Source: an uncultured Chelatococcus sp. (lineage in GTDB: Bacteria; Pseudomonadota; Alphaproteobacteria; Rhizobiales; Beijerinckiaceae). Taken from it: a stretch of 64,000 bases of DNA. The notes beneath the pieces were generated by a model. The model was not told the DNA's origin and did no database searches. It was given only the letters and a program-made list of their open reading frames with translations. Positions 17,197 to 26,855 of the stretch are shown piece by piece (position 1 is the stretch's first letter; every line of letters begins with the position of its first letter). Both the position numbers and the translations under genes were made by a program. The stretch covers positions 62,001 through 126,000 of the forward strand of contig CALMIK010000046.1 of assembly GCA_937863995.1 (NCBI GenBank), given 5' to 3'.

Positions 17197-18714
17197 TTAT
17201 TCGATGTCGAACACGACACCTTGCGCCAGCGGCAGTGTGGTCGAATAGTTGATGGTGTTCGTCTGGCGCCGCATGTAGGCTTTCCAGGCGTCGGAACCGC
17301 TTTCGCGCCCACCGCCGGTTTCCTTCTCGCCGCCGAACGCCCCGCCGATTTCCGCCCCCGAAGTACCGATGTTGACGTTGGCGATGCCGCAATCCGACCC
17401 CGCCGCCGACAGGAAAGTTTCCATCTCGCGAACGTCCAGCGTGAAGATCGAGGACGACAGCCCCGCCCCGACCGCGTTGTGCTGCGCGATGGCCTCGGAC
17501 AGCTCGCCGTACTTCAGGACGTAGAGGATGGGCGCGAAGGTCTCCTCGAGCACCGGGCCGGCGTGGGCGGGCATCTCGACGAGCGCCGGGCGGGCATAGA
17601 ACGCCGTGTCGGGGCCGGCCGATACACGCTCGCCGCCATGCACCTTGCCGCCCTCGGCGCGCGCCGCTTCAAGCGCCTTCTGCATGCCGTCGAAGGCCGC
17701 GCGGTCGACCAGCGGGCCGACAAGCGCGTTGCCGTCCAACGGGTTGCCGACACTGACGGAGCCGTAGGCCCGGATCAGGCGCGGCACCAGCGTGTCGTAG
17801 ACGCTCTCATGCACGAACAGCCGCCGCAGGGTGGTGCAGCGCTGGCCCGCCGTGCCCATGGCGCCGAAGGCGATCGCGCGCAAGGCCATGTCGAGATCGG
17901 CGGACGGGCAGACGATGCCCGCGTTATTGCCGCCCAGTTCGAGGATCGAGCGGCCGAAGCGTTCCGCCACCTTCGGCCCGACGATGCGCCCCATGCGGGT
18001 CGAGCCGGTGGCCGAGATCAGCGGCACATCATGGCTCGCGACCAGCGCCTCGCCCACATCGGGACCGCCGATCAGCACTTCCGAAAGCCCCTCCGGCGCC
18101 TCGCCGAAGCGGCGGGCGGCGCGCTCGAAGATCGCCTGCGTGGCCAGCGCCGTCAGCGGCGTTTTCTCCGACGGCTTCCAGACCACGCTGTTGCCGCACA
18201 CAAGCGCCAGCGCCGCGTTCCAGGACCAGACCGCGACCGGAAAGTTGAAGGCCGAGATCACGCCCACAACGCCGAGCGGGTGCCACGTCTCCATCATCCG
18301 GTGGCCGGGGCGTTCGGAAGCGATGGTCAGGCCGTAGAGCTGGCGGGACAGGCCGACGGCGAAATCGCAGATGTCGATCATTTCCTGCACTTCGCCAAGC
18401 CCCTCGGAGGGGATCTTGCCGGCCTCGATCGACACCAGTGCGCCGAGGTCGGCCTTGGCCGCGCGCAGTTCCTCGCCGAGCAGGCGCACGAGCTCGCCGC
18501 GCCGCGGCGCGGGAACGGTGCGCCACACCTGGAAGGCGGCCTGCGCCCGCGCGATGGCGGCCTTGGCGGTCTCGGCAGTGTCGGTTTTCAGCCGCCCGGT
18601 TTCCTCGCCGGTAACGGGGGTGAAGCTGGCGAGACTGCCGCCGGTGTAGGCAGCGGCGTCGACGCCGAGACGGTTCAGGATTTCAGTGGCCTTGCCGGCG
18701 ATGGATTGGGTCAT
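17197..18714 (-). CDS. amaB: L-aminoadipate-semialdehyde dehydrogenase (ALDH7 family)
   Basis: A 505-residue NAD(P)-dependent aldehyde dehydrogenase. The catalytic set is visible: N157 in SAFNFP, K180 in WKPSEKTP, E259 in LELGGNNAG and nucleophile C293 in GTAGQRCTTLRR. The last segment is the hallmark of the ALDH7/antiquitin branch, which oxidises 2-aminoadipate 6-semialdehyde to 2-aminoadipate in lysine and pipecolate breakdown. It lies just downstream of a short coupled frame and HglS, which acts two steps later in the same pathway. Confidence 0.87.
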   Translation of the reverse strand: MTQSIAGKATEILNRLGVDAAAYTGGSLASFTPVTGEETGRLKTDTAETAKAAIARAQAAFQVWRTVPAPRRGELVRLLGEELRAAKADLGALVSIEAGKIPSEGLGEVQEMIDICDFAVGLSRQLYGLTIASERPGHRMMETWHPLGVVGVISAFNFPVAVWSWNAALALVCGNSVVWKPSEKTPLTALATQAIFERAARRFGEAPEGLSEVLIGGPDVGEALVASHDVPLISATGSTRMGRIVGPKVAERFGRSILELGGNNAGIVCPSADLDMALRAIAFGAMGTAGQRCTTLRRLFVHESVYDTLVPRLIRAYGSVSVGNPLDGNALVGPLVDRAAFDGMQKALEAARAEGGKVHGGERVSAGPDTAFYARPALVEMPAHAGPVLEETFAPILYVLKYGELSEAIAQHNAVGAGLSSSIFTLDVREMETFLSAAGSDCGIANVNIGTSGAEIGGAFGGEKETGGGRESGSDAWKAYMRRQTNTINYSTTLPLAQGVVFDIE

Positions 18715-18733
18715 GTTGGTTCCTTTCCGGGAA

Positions 18734-18898
18734 TCATCCGAAGCTCACGCCCCCAAAGAAGGCGGCGTTCGGGGGGGATGGGAGATGGGAGGCGGAAGCA
18801 ATCGCCTGACGCAGCGCGGCCGCGAGGCGGCGCCGGGTGTCGGGCGTGTAGAGGTCGTACCAGCGCGGGATCGGTGGCGAGTGGGTAGCCAGGCTCAT
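18734..18898 (-). CDS. Small protein coupled to hglS, unknown function
   Basis: A 54-codon frame starting MSLATHSPPIPRWYDLY. Its ATG overlaps the hglS TGA as ATGA, the classic coupling arrangement, and it ends 19 bp before the aldehyde dehydrogenase ATG, so it fills the space between two pathway genes. It has no motif I recognise and no membrane segment. It could be chance; the exact overlap and the fit in the operon are the support. Confidence 0.4.
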   Translation of the reverse strand: MSLATHSPPIPRWYDLYTPDTRRRLAAALRQAIASASHLPSPPNAAFFGGVSFG

Positions 18899-20283
18899 GC
18901 CGCCGTCCCGTCCGGCGCCCGGCGGCATGCGGCGAGCGACGCCGCCTCTATCGCGGCGTAATGGTCGAACTCGTTCAGAACCTGTGCGCCCAGATCGGCC
19001 TCGAAACGCCGCTGGTTGGGGCTGGCGACGAAATCCTGCGCCGCGCCGTCGCCAAGGTTGGACTGGAAGATGCCGGCGGCGCTGACGGGAAGGAAATCCT
19101 CGTAGACGATTGGATCGAACCGGACGAGGCCGTCCGCGATCGACGCCGCGATATCGCCGCCGATCCCGCCGGCGGCCACGCCCTTTCCGGTCAGGCTATA
19201 GGTGAAATAGGCCAGCCCCTCGGTGCGGATGCTCTCCCAATCGTCGGGAAACGCCGCGAAAGTGGCGGACAGCGCCGCCATGTAGTCCTGCGCGTTCGAT
19301 CCATCGGCGGCGGGACGCGCCTTGTCCCGCGTCGCGGCCAGAAGCCTGTCGTAAAGCGCTCTTCCCTTGGGGGTCAGCGCGACGCCGCGCTGCTCGATCT
19401 CGCCGAAGCGGGCGGTATGCGACCCGTCCGTCCATCCGTCGCCCGAGCGGAAGGCCACCGGCTCCTGCAGCGCCTTGAAAGAGGTCTGGCGCAGCAGCAA
19501 CGGGCACCTGCGGGTGGGCGGCCCCTCGACGACGGCCTTGGGGGCAATGCCGCGCGACGGCATGCGCGCCTGCACCGCGTCGATATCGAGCGTGCGGGGC
19601 GTCAAGTGGTTGATGTGCGGACCGCGAAAAGACACCACGTCGGCGACGAGCCGGTGCGCATCGTGCAGGCGGCGATACATGTCGAGGGTGACATTGGCGC
19701 GCGGCTGCCAGCGGAAGGTTTCGAGCGCCTCGGCCACGAAACGGGTAGCTCCCGCGTCATCGAGGCCGCCCTCAGCCTCCGCCTTCGCGATCAGCTCAAG
19801 ACATGCCGGGGTGAATATCCGCCGCTCGGCGAGGATCGCGGCGGCCGCGTCGCGCAGTTCCTCTTGCGCGATCAGGTCGAGCCGCAGGAGCGACGTGAAC
19901 ACCCGGAACGGGTTGATCTTCAGCGCCGCGTCGCCGACCGGCCGGAAAGCCGTCGAATGGACGGGCACGCCCGCCTCGGAAAGATCGTAATAGCCGACCG
20001 GAAACATGCCCATCACCGCGAACAGGCGGCGGATGGTGTGCAATTCCCCGGCGGCGCCGACGCGGATGGCGCCATGGCGCTCCTCGGAAATCCGCGCAAG
20101 ATCGCCGTTTGCCGCAAGCCGCGCGCGCTCGGCCGGATCGGCGGCGAGCGTCTCGGCGTTGACCTCGCCGACGAGCTCCAGCAACGTGCCGTAGGCGGGC
20201 ACTTCGTCGCGATACATGGCGGACATCGCGGCTGAAAACCGGCTGCGGATGATATCGGGGCTTATGTGGGTTGCGGCGCTCAT
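18895..20283 (-). CDS. hglS: 2-oxoadipate dioxygenase/decarboxylase (DUF1338, HglS/YdcJ)
   Basis: A 462-residue protein of the DUF1338 family, which converts 2-oxoadipate with O2 to D-2-hydroxyglutarate and CO2 using a non-haem metal. Residues known from Pseudomonas HglS fall at matching numbers: H70 and R74 in SEERHGAIRVG, H226 in GPHINHLTPR, and E295, one off the published Glu position, in ARFGEIEQRG. FRPVGD and RCPLLLRQTSFKAL are further family stretches. With AmaB-, pipecolate-oxidase- and aminotransferase-like neighbours it supplies the terminal step of lysine to 2-hydroxyglutarate catabolism. Confidence 0.9.
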   Translation of the reverse strand: MSAATHISPDIIRSRFSAAMSAMYRDEVPAYGTLLELVGEVNAETLAADPAERARLAANGDLARISEERHGAIRVGAAGELHTIRRLFAVMGMFPVGYYDLSEAGVPVHSTAFRPVGDAALKINPFRVFTSLLRLDLIAQEELRDAAAAILAERRIFTPACLELIAKAEAEGGLDDAGATRFVAEALETFRWQPRANVTLDMYRRLHDAHRLVADVVSFRGPHINHLTPRTLDIDAVQARMPSRGIAPKAVVEGPPTRRCPLLLRQTSFKALQEPVAFRSGDGWTDGSHTARFGEIEQRGVALTPKGRALYDRLLAATRDKARPAADGSNAQDYMAALSATFAAFPDDWESIRTEGLAYFTYSLTGKGVAAGGIGGDIAASIADGLVRFDPIVYEDFLPVSAAGIFQSNLGDGAAQDFVASPNQRRFEADLGAQVLNEFDHYAAIEAASLAACRRAPDGTAA

Positions 20284-20412
20284 CGCGGCCTCGCTCCTCG
20301 TACTCGGATCATGGGATGTGTCGCAGCTAACACATCGAAAATATTATGACTTCGGCTGAATCGGGCTGACTTGATACCCGAGCAGAATAACCTTGCCGGA
20401 GGCAAGCGCCGC

Positions 20413-21141
20413 TTACATCGCGCCCCGGTAGTCCCGCGCCACCACGGCGCGTTCGACGCTCGTGATCATGGTGTTGAAGTCGAATACGGGGCGCCCGGTC
20501 ACGCGCTGCACAGCCTTCGCATAGGGCGGCAGATCGGAGCACTCGAGCAGGATCGCGCCGATCTCGGGATGCCGCTCGACGAGGGCTGCCGCCACCGCCG
20601 AGACCTCTTCCTCGATCAGCGCGGAATCGAGCGTGCCCTTTTCTTCAAGGATGGCGGTGCGAAATTCCGGCTGCCGCTCCATTCCCGCAATATGGATCGG
20701 GGTTTCCTCCGCGATGCCGCAGGCGCGAAAATGGGCCGTCGTCAGCCTTTCGGCATTCGCGGTGATCACGCCGGCGGGGCGGCCGGTGATCTGCACCATG
20801 AAGGGTATTTGCAGCAGCGGCGACAGGAAGACCGGAATCTCAAGCACCGACGCCACTTCCTGCTGGAAGATCGCCATGAACCCGCATGCGCCGGTCACCG
20901 CCTTCACGCCCCGTGCCTGCAAGGCCAGCGCGCCCTCGATGAAAGGCGTGACGAGCGACGGATCGCACTGGTTGAGCAGCCTGTCGATCGAGGCGCCTTC
21001 CACCTCGTGATAGCGCACCGGGAAGGGATAGCTCGTTGCGTTGCCGACGTTCCCCGGCACGCAGGGATAGGCGGCATCGAGGATCAGGATGCCGATGCTT
21101 TCGCCATACCAGGACTGGGTCTTGCGGCCGATCTCGTACAT
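20413..21141 (-). CDS. Aspartate/glutamate racemase-family protein
   Basis: A 242-residue protein with the two half-site cysteines of the Asp/Glu/hydantoin racemase family: C86 in VTGACGFMA and C201 in ILLECSDLPPYA. These two-cysteine enzymes interconvert enantiomers without PLP. The start at 21141 follows a GAGG site; longer reading of the frame runs into the upstream permease gene in another frame. Sitting at the end of the amino-acid transporter operon, it might interconvert D- and L-forms of a lysine-pathway acid. Substrate is inferred from context only. Confidence 0.8.
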   Translation of the reverse strand: MYEIGRKTQSWYGESIGILILDAAYPCVPGNVGNATSYPFPVRYHEVEGASIDRLLNQCDPSLVTPFIEGALALQARGVKAVTGACGFMAIFQQEVASVLEIPVFLSPLLQIPFMVQITGRPAGVITANAERLTTAHFRACGIAEETPIHIAGMERQPEFRTAILEEKGTLDSALIEEEVSAVAAALVERHPEIGAILLECSDLPPYAKAVQRVTGRPVFDFNTMITSVERAVVARDYRGAM

Positions 21142-21155
21142 GAAGAACCTCGATT

Positions 21156-21821
21156 TCAGATCGCGAAGCGCCGGAGGATGCGTTTCTCGAGCCACGTCAC
21201 CACGCGCGTCAGGGGAAAGGCGACGATGAAGTAGATGAATGCGACCATCGTGAAGACCTCGACCGGACGCCCGGTGCGGTTCGAGATCGTGGTGCCGATG
21301 AACATCAGCTCCGCCATGCCGATGGCCGAAACGAGCGAACTCTCCTTGAAAATGCCGATCCCATTCGACAACAGCACGGGAATCGAACGCAGGGCCGCCT
21401 GCGGCAACACCACATGGATCGTGCGCGTCCAGGGGCTGAGGCCGAGAGCGTGGGAGGCCTGGTACTGGTCGCGGCCGACTGATTTCATGCCGGAACGGAA
21501 CGTCTCGGACATGATCGCGCCGCCATAGAGCGTGAGACACACCACGGCCGCGGTGAAGTTGGACAGATCCGTGCCGAGAAAGATCGGCATGCAATAGAAT
21601 ATCCAGAAAATCTGGATGAGCAGCGGGGTGCCGCGGAAGAATTCGACATAGACCGCGCTCAGCCAGCGAATGGGCGCGAAAGGCGCGCCCCGCAGCAGCG
21701 CCAGCACGAACCCCCACACGATTCCGAGCGCGAACGAGATCAGCGTCAGCTCCAGCGTCACGCCGAGGCCGAGCAGAAAAGCTTCCCAGTAGCGGGCGAG
21801 GAACGCAAAGTTGATGTTCAT
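21156..21821 (-). CDS. Polar amino-acid ABC transporter permease (HisM/GlnP type)
   Basis: A 221-residue membrane protein. YVEFFRGTPLLIQIFWIFYC is the hallmark segment of amino-acid permeases, and the coupling loop is SHALGLSPWTRTIHVVLPQ. Five or so membrane segments. It pairs with the 21833-22501 permease 11 bp upstream. Confidence 0.87.
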   Translation of the reverse strand: MNINFAFLARYWEAFLLGLGVTLELTLISFALGIVWGFVLALLRGAPFAPIRWLSAVYVEFFRGTPLLIQIFWIFYCMPIFLGTDLSNFTAAVVCLTLYGGAIMSETFRSGMKSVGRDQYQASHALGLSPWTRTIHVVLPQAALRSIPVLLSNGIGIFKESSLVSAIGMAELMFIGTTISNRTGRPVEVFTMVAFIYFIVAFPLTRVVTWLEKRILRRFAI

Positions 21822-21832
21822 GGCGCAGTTCC

Positions 21833-22501
21833 TCAGGCCCGCGCGGTATCGAGGCGATGCTCGATCCAGGCGGCTATGCGCGAAACGGGGAAAGCGATGG
21901 CGAAATAGATCAACGCGACGACCGTGTAGGTTTCGATCGGCCGGTAGGTCTGGGTCGCCACCTGCTTTCCGACATACATCAGGTCGGTGAGCGCCACGAG
22001 CGCGACCAGCGCCGATTGCTGGAACAGCGTGATGCCGTTGGTGATCAGAACCGGCAACGCGCCGCGGAACGCATGCGGGAAAACCACGTACCGTATGCGT
22101 TGCAATGGCGAGAAACCGAGCGCGACACCGGCATCCACCTGCTCGCGCGGAACGGACTGGATGGCGGCGCGATAGGCTTCGGCATTGAAACAGGCAAGGT
22201 TAAGCCCCAGCGCCAGGATGCCCATCGGCAGCGGATCGATGTAGATGCCGAAGAGGATCGGCACGCAGTAAAAAAACCACAGGATCTGCACCAGAACTGG
22301 CGTGCAGCGGAAGAATTCGATCAGCAGCATGAAGGGCGCCCGCACGAACCAGTAGCGCGACAGCACCAGCAGCGCGATCACGAAGCCCAGCGTCAGGGCG
22401 ATGACATTGGCGATCACCGTCAACTGGATAGTGACCTGCAACCCTTCCAGCAGCTGCGGCAACGCCTGCTGCACATAATGAAACTGGAATTCATAATTCA
22501 T
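21833..22501 (-). CDS. Polar amino-acid ABC transporter permease (HisQ/GlnP type)
   Basis: A 222-residue membrane protein with the segment LIEFFRCTPVLVQILWFFYC and coupling loop GVALGFSPLQRIRYVVFPH. It is the sister permease of 21156-21821, and its start lies 8 bp after the end of the ATPase gene, so translation is close-coupled. Confidence 0.87.
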   Translation of the reverse strand: MNYEFQFHYVQQALPQLLEGLQVTIQLTVIANVIALTLGFVIALLVLSRYWFVRAPFMLLIEFFRCTPVLVQILWFFYCVPILFGIYIDPLPMGILALGLNLACFNAEAYRAAIQSVPREQVDAGVALGFSPLQRIRYVVFPHAFRGALPVLITNGITLFQQSALVALVALTDLMYVGKQVATQTYRPIETYTVVALIYFAIAFPVSRIAAWIEHRLDTARA

Positions 22502-22509
22502 GGCGCGCC

Positions 22510-23280
22510 TCAGGTCTTGATATGGAAGACGCGCTCGATGAACTCCCGCGTGCGGGGGTTCACCGGGTCGCCAAGAACCTGCTCGGGCGGGCCGTCCTCA
22601 ACCACCACGCCGCCGGCGCAGAAGATGACGCGGCTGGCGATGTTCCTCGCGAACCACATGTCGTGGGTCACCAGCATCATCGGCATCCGCTGTTCGGCAA
22701 GCTCCAGCATGAGTTGCTCCACCTCGGCCACCAGCTCGGGGTCGAGGGCGGAGGTCACCTCGTCGAAGAGCATGAGCTTGGGATCGAGCATCAGCGCGCG
22801 GGCAATCGCCACGCGCTGTTTCTGGCCGCCAGAAAGCTGGCTGGGGTAGTTTTGCGCCTTCTGATCGAGCCCGAGCCGCTTGAGGAATTGCATCGCCTTG
22901 TCGCGCGCATCCTGCTTCGCCATGCCGCGCGTCTTGATCGCGGCCAGCGTCAGGTTACCCAAGATCGTCAGATGCGGAAACAGCGTATAGTGCTGGAACA
23001 CCATGCCGACCTGCTTGCGCAGCGCGGCATCGATCTTGGTGTGTCCTGGGCGCGGATCGCCCGTGATGTAACGCTTTCCGAGCAGATCGATCTCGCCCTG
23101 GGAGATGTCCTCAAGCCCCATCATGATCCGCAGGAGCGTGGACTTGCCACCCCCTGACGGCCCGATGACCACCAGCCGGTCGCCCGGGCGCATGTCGAAA
23201 TCGATGCCCGACAGCACCTTGAGGGCGCCGTAATTCTTGTGGACGTCTCTCATTTGCGCGAGAGGCTGTAATGCGTTCAT
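22510..23280 (-). CDS. Polar amino-acid ABC transporter ATPase (GlnQ type)
   Basis: A 256-residue ATPase. Walker A is GPSGGGKSTLL, signature LSGGQKQR, Walker B LMLFDEVTSALD, with a conserved VTHDMWFARN switch region. Note Val where most paralogues read DEPTSALD. The start at 23280 (MNALQPLAQMRD) is preferred over 23334, which adds a non-conserved, charged tail. Confidence 0.87.
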   Translation of the reverse strand: MNALQPLAQMRDVHKNYGALKVLSGIDFDMRPGDRLVVIGPSGGGKSTLLRIMMGLEDISQGEIDLLGKRYITGDPRPGHTKIDAALRKQVGMVFQHYTLFPHLTILGNLTLAAIKTRGMAKQDARDKAMQFLKRLGLDQKAQNYPSQLSGGQKQRVAIARALMLDPKLMLFDEVTSALDPELVAEVEQLMLELAEQRMPMMLVTHDMWFARNIASRVIFCAGGVVVEDGPPEQVLGDPVNPRTREFIERVFHIKT

Positions 23281-23372
23281 CGCCTGCTCCGGCTCAAGCG
23301 CCCCCGGCTTCCCCGTCCGATGAGAACGGGGCAAGTGCTCAAGATCGCTTCTGGGAATGAAGTGAGGAAACC

Positions 23373-24215
23373 TTACGGCTTCTCGTCGAGGATTTTCTGC
23401 ACGGATGCCTTGAGCAACTCATCGACGCGGCCGGTCGCGCGAAGCTCCTCCAGGAAGATGTTCAGCGATTGCAGATCCTGGAAGGACATCGAGCGATGGA
23501 CGCCGAAGCCCATGCCCTGACGGGAGACGGCGGGCTCGGGAACGATGTGGGTGGCCCAATCCTTGTTGGCGGCGATGTAAACAAGGTTGGAATCGACCGG
23601 GTCGGCCAGCACATCGCCGCGCCCGGACATCAGCGCAAGGCGCGCCTCGTCGCCGGAGGGCAGGCGCAGGATCTTCGCCTTCTTGGCGAGGGCGGTGACC
23701 GAGCGATCCATGTAGGTGCCGGAGGTCACGATGACGGTGACGCCGTCGATGTCGAAATCGGCGAAACTGGTGGGATTGGCGGGAAATTTGTTGTTGCCGA
23801 CGCGGAACGCGAGGGAAATCTGATCGGCGATCGCCGCATCGGAAAAGCCGACCGCGAGCGCGCGCTGCGGCGTATGGTTGAGCGCCAGCGCCAGATCCCA
23901 GCGGCCGGCCTGCAACCCCGCCACGATGTTGTCCCAGGTCGTGTCCACGAACTCGGCGCGGACACCCAGCACGTTCTCGGCGTAAAGGCGGCACAGGTCC
24001 GCGAAAAGGCCCGAATATTCCTTCGTCAGCGGATCGAAGCTGACGAAAGGCGGATAAACGGCGGCGCCGCAGCGCAGGACGCCGGCTTTCTGCACCCGAT
24101 CCCAGCTCGCGTTATCCTGCGCAATTGCTGGCGCGATGGAACCTGCCGCAAGACCCGCGGCGACCAGCATGCCGGCACAAAAACTCCGGACGCGAAATTT
24201 CCCGATGATCGACAT
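23373..24215 (-). CDS. Periplasmic amino-acid-binding protein of ABC transporter
   Basis: A 280-residue protein with a signal peptide (RSFCAGMLVAAGLAAG, cleavage near APAIAQ) and the family-3 pattern: GVLRCGAAVYPPFVSFDP, then EYSGLFADLCRLYAENVLG, then DTTWDNIVAGLQAGRWDLAL. First gene of the transporter operon reading toward the racemase. The ligand in this context is plausibly lysine, pipecolate or aminoadipate, by neighbourhood only. Confidence 0.87.
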   Translation of the reverse strand: MSIIGKFRVRSFCAGMLVAAGLAAGSIAPAIAQDNASWDRVQKAGVLRCGAAVYPPFVSFDPLTKEYSGLFADLCRLYAENVLGVRAEFVDTTWDNIVAGLQAGRWDLALALNHTPQRALAVGFSDAAIADQISLAFRVGNNKFPANPTSFADFDIDGVTVIVTSGTYMDRSVTALAKKAKILRLPSGDEARLALMSGRGDVLADPVDSNLVYIAANKDWATHIVPEPAVSRQGMGFGVHRSMSFQDLQSLNIFLEELRATGRVDELLKASVQKILDEKP

Positions 24216-24414
24216 GGCTCACCCTCTGATTTGCGCGACACCCTGGCCCGGGAGATCCGGCGATGCCCGTCTTGATTGGCTCCGCGCGATGGATGTTCCA
24301 CGGCGCGATGCATGCGCTTGAAATTGGAGGATGACACCCATGCTTGAGTATCAAGGAATGCATCTGACTTCATGATTGGAAGGAATGAGCTTGCGAGAAC
24401 TCACTTGCGGGAAC

Positions 24415-25317
24415 TCACCGGTAAGCGGCGGTTTCCCCGAGCAGCCAGTCGCGGAACAGGACCAGCGGTCCGTGGGAGGCGCGTTCTTCCGGCCAGCAGA
24501 GATAATACGCCTCGCCATTCCTGAACGGCAGCGGCAATGCCTCGATCATCGCACCGGTCGCCAGTTCGCTCTCGCACAGGAAATCGGGAATGAGAGCGAT
24601 ACCGAGCCCGGCAGCGGCGGCTGCGAGCAGGTTGCTGAACTGATCGAACAGCATGCCGTGCACCGAGCGGTCGTCGACGCCGTTGGCGCGCAGCCACTGC
24701 TCCCATGCGTCCGGGCGCGTGGTCAGGTGCAGCAGGGGCGCGCGACGCAGATCCGCCGCTACGCGGAAGTCGTAGCGCGCCGCAAGCGCGGGCGAGCAAA
24801 CGGGAAGAATGGTTTCCGAGCGCAGGAGCACCATCTCGATCCCCGGCCAGTACGGCTCGCCGAAGTAGATGGCCGCATCGACGACATCCTGCTTGAAATC
24901 GAACTGCCCCAGCCGGCTGAGCATGTTGAGCATGACGTCGGGGTGGCTATCCAGAAAGCCAGGCAGCCGGGGTGTCAGCCAACGGGCGCCGAAGGTCGGC
25001 GGCACGGCAAGCGTCAATGTTCCGCCGCCGGGATGGGCGCGCAGGTGGAGCGAGGCGTTCGATATCTTCTGCAACGCATCGCGGATTTCGCGCGCATAGG
25101 TCTGCCCGCCCAGCGTGAGCCGGATCTTCTGCTTCTCGCGGATGAACAACTCTACCCCCAGTTGTCCTTCCAGCGCCTTGATCTGGCGCGACACGGCGGA
25201 CTGCGTCAGGCAAAGCTCGATCGCCGCCTGGGTGATCGAGCCGGTCCGCGCTGCGGACTCGAAGGCGGCCAGCAGCGGCAGCGAGGGCAAAAAGCGGCGG
25301 GGGGCGCGGATGGACAT
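24415..25317 (-). CDS. LysR-family regulator (GcvA-like)
   Basis: A 300-residue LysR protein. The N-terminal helix-turn-helix is SITQAAIELCLTQSAVSRQI at about residues 27-46, followed by the effector-binding domain with MLNMLSRLGQFDFKQDVVDA as in GcvA-like regulators. It is divergent from the pipecolate-oxidase-like gene across 116 bp of AT-rich DNA, and probably controls that gene and perhaps the transporter on its other side. Confidence 0.85.
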   Translation of the reverse strand: MSIRAPRRFLPSLPLLAAFESAARTGSITQAAIELCLTQSAVSRQIKALEGQLGVELFIREKQKIRLTLGGQTYAREIRDALQKISNASLHLRAHPGGGTLTLAVPPTFGARWLTPRLPGFLDSHPDVMLNMLSRLGQFDFKQDVVDAAIYFGEPYWPGIEMVLLRSETILPVCSPALAARYDFRVAADLRRAPLLHLTTRPDAWEQWLRANGVDDRSVHGMLFDQFSNLLAAAAAGLGIALIPDFLCESELATGAMIEALPLPFRNGEAYYLCWPEERASHGPLVLFRDWLLGETAAYR

Positions 25318-25433
25318 TCCGGTTCGGTATGAGGTCGTGAAAAATACTCGCTATCTTAACTTGCCGATCTGCTGGAATAAAGTTGCATAATTATCGCGCC
25401 CTCTCGAAAGCGGCGCAGTTGCCAGGGGTGACC

Positions 25434-26717
25434 ATGCTGAACGATCCTCGCTCTCACGGCCTATGGGAAAACAGCGCTCCGGCCGCGCCGGCAACGGCGG
25501 CGCTCGAGACCGACATCACCACCGACGTTGCCGTGATCGGCGCCGGCTATACGGGCCTCTCGACGGCGCTGCATCTGGGTGAGCGCGGAACTGGCTCCGT
25601 CGTGCTGGAGGCCGTCGAGATCGGCTTCGGCGGCGCGGGGCGCAATGTCGGGCTGGTCAACGCCGGCATGTGGGTCATGCCCGAGGAACTCATCACCACG
25701 CTCGGCAACGATTACGGCAATCGCCTGATCGGCCTTCTGGGCGATGGCCCGAGCGCCGTGTGGGACATCGTGCGCCGCTACGACATCGCTTGTGAGGCTA
25801 CTCCCGTCGGCACGCTGCACGCCGGAGTGGGGCGCAAGGGCTTCGCCGAATTGACCGAGCGCGCCCGGCAATGGAAGGCGCGCGGCGCGCCGGTCGAACT
25901 CCTCGGCAAGGCGGACGCGGCCGCCATGCTGGGCACGGGCTTCTATGAGGGCGCGCTGTTCGACCGTCGGGCGGGCACCATCCAGCCCCTCGCCTATGCC
26001 CGTGGCCTGGCGCGCGCCGCGCAGTCGCAGGGCGCGCGGATATTCACGCAATCGCCGGCGACCGGCCTCGAACGCGAAGGCGACGGCTGGCGCATACGCA
26101 CGCCGCGCGGCTCCGTTCTCGCCCGCCAGGTGGTCTTCGCCACCGACGCCTATACGCGATATCTGAAAGAGGACATCGTTCGCGAGCAGTTGCTCCTGCC
26201 CTATTTCAACCTGGCGACGCCGCCGCTGTCCGACAACCTCGCCCGCGCCATCCTGCCCGGCCGCCAGGGTGTCTGGGACACCAAGGAAGTGCTGCTGTCC
26301 TTCCGCTTCGATGCCGCGAACCGGCTCGTCTTCGGTTCCGTGGGCGCGCTGCGCAACACCGGTCTGAGCGTCCACCGCGAGTGGGCGAAGCGGGCGATGC
26401 GCAAGCTCTTCCCGCAGATCGGCGACATCCATTTCGAGCATGAATGGTACGGCCACATCGGCATGACGGCGGACAACCTGCCGCGCTTCCACCGGCTCGA
26501 CGACGGCGTCTACACGTTCTGCGGCTACAACGGGCGCGGAATTGCGCCGGGTACGGTCTTCGGCCGCACGCTGGCGGCTCTCCTCGTGGGAGAGATCGAC
26601 GAGAGCGCGCTGCCGCTGCCGGTCGTCTCGCCCGCGCCGATAGCCGGGCGCGGCCTGCGTTCGGCGTTCTACGAGGCGGGCGCTCAGCTCGTGCATCTCA
26701 CGGAAGCACGCGTCTGA
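25434..26717 (+). CDS. amaA: FAD-dependent oxidoreductase, L-pipecolate oxidase-like
   Basis: A 427-residue DAO-family flavoenzyme. The FAD fold is VAVIGAGYTGLSTALHLG near residue 35, then GFGGAGRNVGLVNAGMWV, as in the AmaA type. C-terminal YTFCGYNGRGIAPGTVFG closes the FAD site. AmaA oxidises L-pipecolate toward 2-aminoadipate 6-semialdehyde, the substrate of the ALDH7 enzyme encoded at 17197. The ATG at 25434 follows AGGGGTGACC; an upstream TTG at 25383 is not favoured. Gene symbol assigned by context as well as sequence. Confidence 0.72.
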   Translation: MLNDPRSHGLWENSAPAAPATAALETDITTDVAVIGAGYTGLSTALHLGERGTGSVVLEAVEIGFGGAGRNVGLVNAGMWVMPEELITTLGNDYGNRLIGLLGDGPSAVWDIVRRYDIACEATPVGTLHAGVGRKGFAELTERARQWKARGAPVELLGKADAAAMLGTGFYEGALFDRRAGTIQPLAYARGLARAAQSQGARIFTQSPATGLEREGDGWRIRTPRGSVLARQVVFATDAYTRYLKEDIVREQLLLPYFNLATPPLSDNLARAILPGRQGVWDTKEVLLSFRFDAANRLVFGSVGALRNTGLSVHREWAKRAMRKLFPQIGDIHFEHEWYGHIGMTADNLPRFHRLDDGVYTFCGYNGRGIAPGTVFGRTLAALLVGEIDESALPLPVVSPAPIAGRGLRSAFYEAGAQLVHLTEARV

Positions 26718-26855
26718 AGTATTTCGTCCAAGTAAGTATTACGCCCAAGTATAAGATAATAAATTGCATCAAAAAACTCCAGGCGGCCCGCTCTGGGCGC
26801 GATTTATCATGCGCTGAGTTAAAGAACGCAGCAAAAATAACAGGAGGAATCGCTC

